Shown here piece by piece: positions 8,568-14,283 of a DNA stretch of 25,223 nt (its first letter is position 1; every line of letters begins with the position of its first letter). The translations under genes and the position numbers were made by a program. Under the pieces are notes generated by a model. The model was not told where the DNA came from. It did no database searches and saw only the letters and a list, made by a program, of their open reading frames with translations. The stretch is from NCBI GenBank assembly GCA_947166335.1, contig CAMVDS010000014.1:1-25223 (forward strand). Reading direction: 5' to 3'. The stretch comes from an uncultured Mollicutes bacterium. GTDB taxonomy: Bacteria > Bacillota_I > Bacilli_A > Acholeplasmatales > JAEDCM01.

Positions 8568-9170
8568 TTATTCCCCCTTAATAATTGATGCGATTTTTAA
8601 TGCTAATCTAGTATGTGATTCTTCAAGTAGATGAATTCCATCTTCCCCTATCTCTAAATCAGAATTATCTATAAAAGTAATATTTCTTTCATCACAATAC
8701 TTTTTTTCTAACATATTAAATTCATTTCTCTTTTTTGTAGTACCTTCATAATTTTCAAATACTTTCTTAGTATCATCTACTGGCGGTATACCACAAATAA
8801 TTAGTTTTACTTTAGATCCATCTTTATTAGTCCAAAAATTCTTAACTGTCTTAATATATTTCTTTAACATTTCAAGCATATCTTTAGCACTATTATTAAA
8901 ATGTGTTTTTAAATCATTTGTGCCAAGCATTAAAACTAAATAATCAAATTCATAATGACTTTCAAGGCAAGGAAGTAGGTAATTGAAGCCATTTTTGTGT
9001 GGTTCAACATCTTCAGTTGAATCAAGTGTTCTAGCATTTAATCCTTCTTCTATTATCTCACTATCTTCTAATAGGCTTCCAAGAACTTTTGTCCATCTAT
9101 TGATATATCTATCTCCACTTAATGGAGTAAATCCCCAAGTATTCGAATCTCCGTAACATAATATTCTCAT
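8568..9170 (-). CDS. SGNH/GDSL-family hydrolase (esterase/acyltransferase type)
   Basis: This is a 200-residue cytosolic SGNH hydrolase. Block I is GDSNTWGF with Ser9 as nucleophile, Gly43/Asn45 in GLNAR belong to the second block, GTND (83-86) supplies the oxyanion Asn85, and DGIH (177-180) provides the Asp/His of the triad. The GDSxTWG form of block I recalls the arylesterase/MsAcT-like branch that acts on small esters or acyl groups, but the substrate cannot be read from the sequence. I choose ATG 9168-9170, preceded by GGTGAT. A GTG four codons earlier overlaps that ribosome site and is less likely. No signal peptide is present. It is divergent from the HAD gene and is followed by the membrane protein in the same unit. 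Confidence 0.88.
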   Translation of the reverse strand: MRILCYGDSNTWGFTPLSGDRYINRWTKVLGSLLEDSEIIEEGLNARTLDSTEDVEPHKNGFNYLLPCLESHYEFDYLVLMLGTNDLKTHFNNSAKDMLEMLKKYIKTVKNFWTNKDGSKVKLIICGIPPVDDTKKVFENYEGTTKKRNEFNMLEKKYCDERNITFIDNSDLEIGEDGIHLLEESHTRLALKIASIIKGE

Positions 9171-9208
9171 ATTATCACCCACTGATATTATATTACAAAA
9201 AAAATAAA

Positions 9209-9236
9209 TTGCATATTAGAAATATTAATGTATAAT
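9209..9236 (+). promoter_or_regulatory. Promoter of the HAD phosphatase gene
   Basis: TTGCAT (9209-9214) and TATAAT (9231-9236) are 16 bases apart, ending 19 bases before the start codon. On the opposite strand a TATAAT without a convincing -35 lies near 9185-9192 and may serve the divergent SGNH gene. Confidence 0.65.
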
Positions 9237-9255
9237 AATCTTTGGTGATAAAAAT

Positions 9256-10059
9256 ATGTATAAAATAATCGCATTAGATATGGATGAAACTTTACTTCAA
9301 CCAAATAAGACTATTTCAGCTGAAGATAGAGATGCTTTAATTAAAGCACAAGAAATGGGAATATATGTTGTGCTAGCTACAGGTAGACCAATCTTTGGAA
9401 TTAGAAAGTATATTGATGAGCTACAAATTCCTGATAAAGGATATGCTGTATGCTTTAATGGTGCTGAAGTTACAACAATAGACACAAAAGAATTAATTTA
9501 TAATGAAAAATTAAATGGTGATGATTTACATTATCTAGCAAATCTAGCAAAAAAACTTAATGTAAATATGCATGGATTTGATAAGAATGGTTGCTTCTCT
9601 GAAAAAATGAGTAAATTCACTAACTTAGAAATAACTTTAAACCATATCGACTTAAATTATGTAAAATATGATGATTTTAAACCAGATCATGAAATAATAA
9701 AAATAATGTATGTTGATGAACCAGAATATTTAGATAGTGTAATTAAGAAATTTCCAAAAGAAATATATGATAGATTTAATATCGTAAAAAGCGCACCTTT
9801 CTTCCTAGAATTTCTAAAACCTACTGCAGATAAGTGGTATGCTATAGAAGCTCTAGCAAAGCATTTAGGAATAAAAAATGAAGAAATAATGACTTTTGGC
9901 GATGAAAAAAATGATTATTTAATGATAAAAAATGCAGGACTTGGTATAGCAATGGGTAATGCTATAGATGAAGTTAAAAAAGTAGCTAAATTTGTAACTG
10001 TAAAGAATTACGAAAATGGTATAGCATATGCATTAAATAAGTTCATATTTAACAAATAA
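9256..10059 (+). CDS. Cof-type HAD-IIB phosphatase
   Basis: This 267-residue protein belongs to the Cof/YidA-type HAD superfamily. These soluble phosphatases act on sugar phosphates, nucleotide-like cofactors or similar small molecules. Motif I is DMDET (D8 nucleophile, D10 acid/base), motif II is ATGRP with Thr42, the motif III lysine is probably Lys193 in PTADKW, and motif IV is GDEKND (215-220), binding magnesium. A C2-type cap sits at about 85-185. The start ATG has GGTGAT upstream. It is the only plus-strand gene between rpoC and the GH94 gene. It converges on nusG, with which it shares a bidirectional terminator. The substrate is not predictable. Confidence 0.92.
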   Translation: MYKIIALDMDETLLQPNKTISAEDRDALIKAQEMGIYVVLATGRPIFGIRKYIDELQIPDKGYAVCFNGAEVTTIDTKELIYNEKLNGDDLHYLANLAKKLNVNMHGFDKNGCFSEKMSKFTNLEITLNHIDLNYVKYDDFKPDHEIIKIMYVDEPEYLDSVIKKFPKEIYDRFNIVKSAPFFLEFLKPTADKWYAIEALAKHLGIKNEEIMTFGDEKNDYLMIKNAGLGIAMGNAIDEVKKVAKFVTVKNYENGIAYALNKFIFNK

Positions 10060-10083
10060 AAAAAGGCTTTTTTAAGCCTTTTT
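10060..10083. terminator. Bidirectional terminator between the HAD gene and nusG
   Basis: A 10-bp stem (AAAAAGGCTT/AAGCCTTTTT) with a four-base loop has T-runs on both sides. It ends the HAD gene on the plus strand and nusG on the minus strand, and it overlaps the nusG stop codon by two bases. Confidence 0.88.
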
Positions 10084-10627
10084 ATTTTGCTTTTCTTAAT
10101 GATGATAGATCAACTTGGAAATCCATTTGTCTACCAAACATTTCTACAAGTACTGTTGCTTTAGTTTCAACTAAATCAATATCAGTAACTTCAACAATTT
10201 TACCAGCCATTGAACCACTAACTATTTCAACCATATCGCCAACTTCAAAGTCGATATTAATTTGTGGAACAATACCAGCTTTCTTAAATACATTAGCAAC
10301 TTCTTCTGGTGGTAGTGGTACTGGTTTAGTTCCTCCTCCACTTGATCCAAGGAAGCCTGTTACTTTTGGTGTATTTCTTACGATGAACCATGATTCATCA
10401 GTAACAATCATTTCAACAAAGATGTAACCAGGGAACATCTTTTTTACTTTTTCTTTTTTACTTCCATCAGCTTTAGTTTCAACAACTGTTTCTGTTGGAA
10501 TTAATACATTGAAAATGTAATCTTGCATTTCCATTGTTTCGATTCTTTTCTTTAAGTCTCTTTCAACTGAATCTTCAAATCCAGAATATGTTTGAATTAT
10601 ATACCATCTTTTTTCTTGCTTTTCCAT
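10082..10627 (-). CDS. nusG: Transcription elongation/termination factor NusG
   Basis: This 181-residue protein binds RNA polymerase and modulates pausing and termination. The NGN domain shows RWYIIQTYSGFE (7-18), FPGYIFVEM (65-73) and VRNTPKVTGFLG (83-94). The KOW domain at about 127-155 reads GDMVEIVSGSMAGKIVEV, which lacks the usual PFANFTG and is about three residues shorter than typical. The start is ATG with GAGGTG upstream. It is the last gene of rpmG-secE-nusG, 11 bases after secE. Downstream is a strong terminator and then an insertion, whereas in B. subtilis rplK follows directly. Confidence 0.97.
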   Translation of the reverse strand: MEKQEKRWYIIQTYSGFEDSVERDLKKRIETMEMQDYIFNVLIPTETVVETKADGSKKEKVKKMFPGYIFVEMIVTDESWFIVRNTPKVTGFLGSSGGGTKPVPLPPEEVANVFKKAGIVPQINIDFEVGDMVEIVSGSMAGKIVEVTDIDLVETKATVLVEMFGRQMDFQVDLSSLRKAK

Positions 10628-10638
10628 TATCTACACCT

Positions 10639-11052
10639 CTATGAATAAATTCTGTTATATAGTGCTCTACAAATGATATCAAAGAAAAGTAATACGAATA
10701 CAAAGAATATCATGAACACAAGTACTCTAAATAAATCTTGATATAATTCCTTAGGTTTTGCCCAAGTAATCTTTTTAAATTCACCAATTGATGGTTCGAA
10801 GAAAGGCCATAGCACTACAAGTAAACCTAATAATGAAACTATTAATAGGATAATTGCGAAGGCTTTTGGATAAGTTCCAAATAGTGGATAACTATCTCTG
10901 ATGTTTATTGAACCAGATAGAATCATTACACTAAATCCCATTGCAACTACTGCTATTAGTGCTAATAGAATATTTTCGACTTTATAGTCTTGAGATAAAA
11001 CCTCAAGAAGCTTATTACGTTTTGGCTTGTCTAAAGTATCTTTAATTGCCAT
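10639..11052 (-). CDS. secE: Preprotein translocase subunit SecE, three-helix form
   Basis: This is SecE, the clamp subunit of the SecYEG channel. The diagnostic part is at the C-terminus: EFKKITWAKPKELYQDLF (91-108) is the amphipathic hinge helix, followed by a transmembrane helix at about 107-127. At 137 residues it is about twice the length of typical Firmicutes SecE (near 60). The extra N-terminus contains two further hydrophobic helices (about 27-46 and 63-83), giving a three-helix layout like that of E. coli SecE. The start ATG has a very strong AAGGAGGT site (11059-11066) next to the rpmG stop codon. The location between rpmG and nusG supports the call. Confidence 0.93.
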   Translation of the reverse strand: MAIKDTLDKPKRNKLLEVLSQDYKVENILLALIAVVAMGFSVMILSGSINIRDSYPLFGTYPKAFAIILLIVSLLGLLVVLWPFFEPSIGEFKKITWAKPKELYQDLFRVLVFMIFFVFVLLFFDIICRALYNRIYS

Positions 11053-11066
11053 AATGATACCTCCTT

Positions 11067-11216
11067 CTATTTAGACTCTTTGTGTAATGTATGTTTATTA
11101 CACTTAGGGCAAAATTTCATTAGTTCTAATCTTTCTTTTTTTTCTAATTTGTTTTTAGTTGATGTATAATTTCTACTTAAACATTCAGTACAAATCAAAA
11201 TTATTTTTTCCCTCAA
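11067..11216 (-). CDS. rpmG: Ribosomal protein bL33 (zinc-binding form)
   Basis: This short gene encodes 49 residues, [12 protein letters not shown] at the start and HTLHKESK at the end. Two CxxC pairs (C9/C12 and C36/C39) mark the zinc-binding form of L33. The start is a TTG codon (11214-11216) with AAGGTGG at 11225-11231. No ATG lies near the N-terminus, and the TTG start gives the family's normal length. Its TAG stop is adjacent to the secE ribosome site, so translation is probably coupled. rpmG before secE and nusG is the B. subtilis order (rpmGB). Confidence 0.93.
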   Translation of the reverse strand: MREKIILICTECLSRNYTSTKNKLEKKERLELMKFCPKCNKHTLHKESK

Positions 11217-11250
11217 TTAAAAAACCACCTTTATAATGGGCTGCAATAAT

Positions 11251-11279
11251 ATCTTACATTATTAAGTTTATTTTGTCAA
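11251..11279 (-). promoter_or_regulatory. Promoter of rpmG-secE-nusG
   Basis: A perfect -35 box TTGACA (11274-11279) is followed after 17 bases by TAAGAT (11251-11256). It drives the rpmG operon with a short leader of about 27 bases. Confidence 0.82.
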
Positions 11280-11308
11280 TAAAATTATATTTTATATTCA
11301 TTATTTAG

Positions 11309-12856
11309 TTATTTCTTAAAGGACTCAACATCAATTACTCTATGCGGAAAGCCTTCTAAGAAATCTTTCTCATGACTTACTAATAATACAACACCTTGAT
11401 AATTCTTTATAGCTTCACATAAAGCTACTTTAGCATCCTTATCAAGGTTATTACTAGGCTCATCCAAAATTAATAAGTTAGATTTAAACATAGATAATCT
11501 AGCAAGTCTTACCCTTGTTTGTTCCCCACCTGATAGCTCATTTAGCTTTTTAGTAGCCATATCACCTACTATGCCTACTCTTGCTAAAATGCTTCTAACA
11601 TCTTTGTTTTCAAGGTCGTAAAAATCTTCTTTTATAATTTGAAATGGAGTTAAATTACCATCATATTCTGAATCTTGTGAAAAATACAAGAAATCCACAT
11701 TTGAAGAGATTTTTACCTCTCCACCTAACTTATCTATTTCACCTAAAATTGTTTTAATTATTGTTGATTTGCCTATACCATTTTTTCCTACTAAAACAAA
11801 TGTTTCATCCTTCTTTAAATTGAAACTTATAGGGCATAATATAGGTTTATCATAACCTACCACTAAATCCTTTACTTCAATAGGAGTATCAGATATAAAT
11901 TTAGAAAAAGGAAAATTAAAATATATTTTTCTATTTGTTGTAATAGGAGCTAAAATCTCTAATTTACTTAGCATCTTTCTTCTAGATTGAGCTCTTTTTG
12001 TAGTAGATGCTCTAACTATATTTTTGTTTATAAATTCTTCTGTTTTCTTTATTTGTTTTTGTTGATTGATATAAGCATTTTTATAAGTTTCTAGTCTTAC
12101 TTCTCTTTCTTTTAGATAATAATCATAGTTACCTTTGTATCTTGTTATTTCTTTATTTTCTAAGGCACAAATGTTAGTACTTATATCATTAATAAATGAT
12201 ACATCATGACTTACAACAATATATGCTTTAGGATATCCTTTTAAAAACTTTGTAAGCCATTCAACATGATTTATATCTAGAAAGTTTGTAGGCTCATCCA
12301 TTATCAAAACATCTGGTTCTTCAAGCAATAGTTTTCCAAGTATTATTTTTGCTCTTTGTCCACCAGAAAAATTAGATAGTGGATCATTTAATCTTGAATC
12401 ATCTATTCCTAACCCATTAATGATATTTCCTACTTTAGATTTAAAGGCGTAAAAACCTTTTTCTTCAAGTTCCTCACCTATTTTACCAGCCATATCTAAA
12501 ATTCTATCATATTCGCTTTCTTTAGCTGTTGCCATAGAGGCATATAATTCTTCCATTCTTTCTTCTTTTTTAAAAAGATCAGAAAATACATTGTATAAAT
12601 ATGTAATAATAGTTTGTCCTTTATCTAGTTTGGCTTGTTGATCTAAATATCCTACAATTATATTCTTTTCCCAAATAATTTCTCCACTATCTGGTTTTAT
12701 ATTTTTACTTATTAAGTTTAAAAATGTAGATTTTCCTACTCCATTTAAACCAACTAGTCCTATATGATCATTTTTCTCTAATTTGAAATTAACGGAATTA
12801 AATAAATCATTATCGGTATATTTAAATTTAAGATTTTTTACTTCTAAGACGCTCAT
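11309..12856 (-). CDS. ABC-F family ATPase (ribosome-associated type)
   Basis: This 515-residue protein has two ABC ATPase domains and no membrane segment, the hallmark of ABC-F proteins that act on the ribosome. Domain 1 has Walker A GLNGVGKST (36-44), signature FSGGQ (163-167) and Walker B LIMDEPTNFLD. Domain 2 has GKNGIGKST (357-365), LSGGEQ (441-446) and LILDEPSNNLD. The inter-domain linker (about 240-305) is lysine/arginine-rich, as expected for the part that reaches the tRNA exit or peptidyl transferase region. I choose ATG 12854-12856 with GGTGG at 12862-12866. An ATG four codons earlier lacks a ribosome site. It follows the sigma gene immediately. It may be a housekeeping translation factor or an antibiotic-protection protein; the sequence does not decide. 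Confidence 0.93.
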   Translation of the reverse strand: MSVLEVKNLKFKYTDNDLFNSVNFKLEKNDHIGLVGLNGVGKSTFLNLISKNIKPDSGEIIWEKNIIVGYLDQQAKLDKGQTIITYLYNVFSDLFKKEERMEELYASMATAKESEYDRILDMAGKIGEELEEKGFYAFKSKVGNIINGLGIDDSRLNDPLSNFSGGQRAKIILGKLLLEEPDVLIMDEPTNFLDINHVEWLTKFLKGYPKAYIVVSHDVSFINDISTNICALENKEITRYKGNYDYYLKEREVRLETYKNAYINQQKQIKKTEEFINKNIVRASTTKRAQSRRKMLSKLEILAPITTNRKIYFNFPFSKFISDTPIEVKDLVVGYDKPILCPISFNLKKDETFVLVGKNGIGKSTIIKTILGEIDKLGGEVKISSNVDFLYFSQDSEYDGNLTPFQIIKEDFYDLENKDVRSILARVGIVGDMATKKLNELSGGEQTRVRLARLSMFKSNLLILDEPSNNLDKDAKVALCEAIKNYQGVVLLVSHEKDFLEGFPHRVIDVESFKK

Positions 12857-12871
12857 TATTACCACCATTAT

Positions 12872-13417
12872 TTATTTTACCATATATTTTTTAATTTTCT
12901 TCTTAATTCTATAAATTATATAATAAATATTTTTCTTATTTGTTTTTTGCCTTAAAGCAATTTCATCAATAGACAAATTACATAAAAAATAGTCATAAAA
13001 AACACTCTTTTCAACGAAAGATAATTTGGCAATCAAAGCATCACAATTATTGTATTCAATTAAAGAAGATTCTTCATTTAAATAATTGCAATAATCTAAT
13101 TCAAACACATCCATTAAAACGAAGTAATTACTTTCTTTTATTTGTCTTCTTTTTAGATCAATTAGCTTATTATTTAATAATACTTCAAAATATTTTGTGA
13201 ATGATTTATTATAGTCTTCATTAAAAGTATTTACAGCATTAAATAAAACTATTAAACCCTCTTGAAAACAATCTTCATGATTTTCTAAACCTAATTCATG
13301 TATTCTTGAATGAATATAATTTTCATACTTTTTTATTAATAAATTATTTGCTTGTTCATTATTGTTTTTAATTAGATATATAAGTTCGTTATCATTAAAA
13401 TTAATAATCTCTTTCAT
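12872..13417 (-). CDS. SigH-position sigma-70-family factor
   Basis: This 181-residue protein has the shape of a small sigma factor. Region 2 lies at about 46-91 (DCFQEGLIVLFNAVNTF, then KLIDLKRR), the core-binding and -10-recognition part. Region 4 lies at about 128-176 (LSFVEKSVF, LSIDEIA, then a basic helix IYRIKKKIKKY). Similarity is modest, but its place between rlmB and rpmG-secE-nusG is exactly that of sigH in B. subtilis, so it is probably a divergent SigH orthologue (218 residues in B. subtilis). The start ATG is preceded by AAGGTGAT. It has its own promoter and appears cotranscribed with the ABC-F gene. Its target genes are unknown. Confidence 0.8.
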   Translation of the reverse strand: MKEIINFNDNELIYLIKNNNEQANNLLIKKYENYIHSRIHELGLENHEDCFQEGLIVLFNAVNTFNEDYNKSFTKYFEVLLNNKLIDLKRRQIKESNYFVLMDVFELDYCNYLNEESSLIEYNNCDALIAKLSFVEKSVFYDYFLCNLSIDEIALRQKTNKKNIYYIIYRIKKKIKKYMVK

Positions 13418-13435
13418 CGTATCACCTTACATATC

Positions 13436-13464
13436 TATATATACTAATTGTAATAAAACGTCAA
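13436..13464 (-). promoter_or_regulatory. Probable promoter of the sigma factor gene
   Basis: TTGACG (13459-13464) is followed after 17 bases by TATATA (13436-13441). The -35 box directly abuts the T-run of the upstream rlmB terminator, so the two elements are packed together. Confidence 0.6.
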
Positions 13465-13468
13465 ATAA

Positions 13469-13492
13469 AAAACGGCTTTTTCTAGCCGTTTT
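13469..13492 (-). terminator. Terminator after rlmB
   Basis: A 9-bp perfect stem (AAAACGGCT/AGCCGTTTT) with a six-base loop is followed on the minus strand by TTATTT. It is a strong intrinsic terminator closing the cysS-mrnC-ATPase-rlmB unit. Confidence 0.88.
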
Positions 13493-13524
13493 ATAAAATC
13501 GTTTTATTAATAGTATATAATTGA

Positions 13525-14232
13525 TTATTTATTTTGTTTTTTTCTCAAAACCTCATATAAGAGGATAGATGCTGAGACACTAGCATTTAAAGAATTCACA
13601 TGGCCTTTCATAGGTATTGAGACGATATAATCACACTTTTCTTTAACTAATCTAGACATGCCTTCTCCTTCATTTCCTATTACAATAGCAATTGAAGTTG
13701 ATACATCTATAGAAGTATAATCCATATCTTTATTCATATCAGTACCATAGATCCAAAATCCTTTTTCTTTTAATTCTTCTAGGCATCTATTAATATTATT
13801 AACTTCTATAACTTTAACATATTCTATTGCTCCTGTAGATACTTTAGCTACAGTAGCATTTAAGCTTACACTTCTATTTTTAGGAATGATTATTCCATCT
13901 ATTTCTGTGGCATCACACGTACGCATGATAGCACCTAAATTGTGTGGATCAACAATACCATCTAATATAAGAAAACATTGCTTATCTTTGGTAAGAACTT
14001 CTTCTAAATTATAAATCTTATATTCTAGTACATCTAAAGCAATTCCTTGATGTAGTCCTAAATTATCTAATTTATTCTTATCTACTATATCAATTTTAAC
14101 GTTTAACTTTTCTAAATCGGAAATAATATATTTTTCTTTATCATAAAATTGTTTAGTGACATAAGCGTTATAAATAGTATGATTTGCTTTTATAGCTTCC
14201 TTACAAACATTTCTTCCGTATATTTTTATCAT
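13525..14232 (-). CDS. rlmB: TrmH/SpoU-family rRNA 2'-O-methyltransferase (RlmB-like)
   Basis: This 235-residue enzyme belongs to the knotted SPOUT methyltransferases, which place a 2'-O-methyl group on RNA ribose. An N-terminal substrate-binding domain (about 1-75) precedes the SPOUT domain. Motif 1 is DGIVDPHNLGAIMRT (91-105) with Asn98 and Arg104, motif 2 is IGNEGEGMS (185-193), and motif 3 is NSLNASVSASI (213-223). These match RlmB (23S G2251) and its B. subtilis relative YacO. The neighbours mrnC and cysS on one side and the sigma gene on the other support the call. The start ATG has AAGGAGG seven bases upstream. The yacP/rae1 gene that follows rlmB in B. subtilis is missing. Confidence 0.92.
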   Translation of the reverse strand: MIKIYGRNVCKEAIKANHTIYNAYVTKQFYDKEKYIISDLEKLNVKIDIVDKNKLDNLGLHQGIALDVLEYKIYNLEEVLTKDKQCFLILDGIVDPHNLGAIMRTCDATEIDGIIIPKNRSVSLNATVAKVSTGAIEYVKVIEVNNINRCLEELKEKGFWIYGTDMNKDMDYTSIDVSTSIAIVIGNEGEGMSRLVKEKCDYIVSIPMKGHVNSLNASVSASILLYEVLRKKQNK

Positions 14233-14248
14233 TTATATACCTCCTTAT

Positions 14249-14283
14249 AAAATTAAAAGAATCAAAGCGATTCTTCTAATTTT
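14249..14283 (-). terminator. Long hairpin overlapping the end of the P-type ATPase gene
   Basis: A 15-bp stem (AAAATTAGAAGAATC with GATTCTTTTAATTTT, one G-U pair) and a five-base loop contain the TAG stop codon of the ATPase gene. The T-run after it is weak, so it may act as a partial terminator or an mRNA stabiliser before rlmB. Confidence 0.5.
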
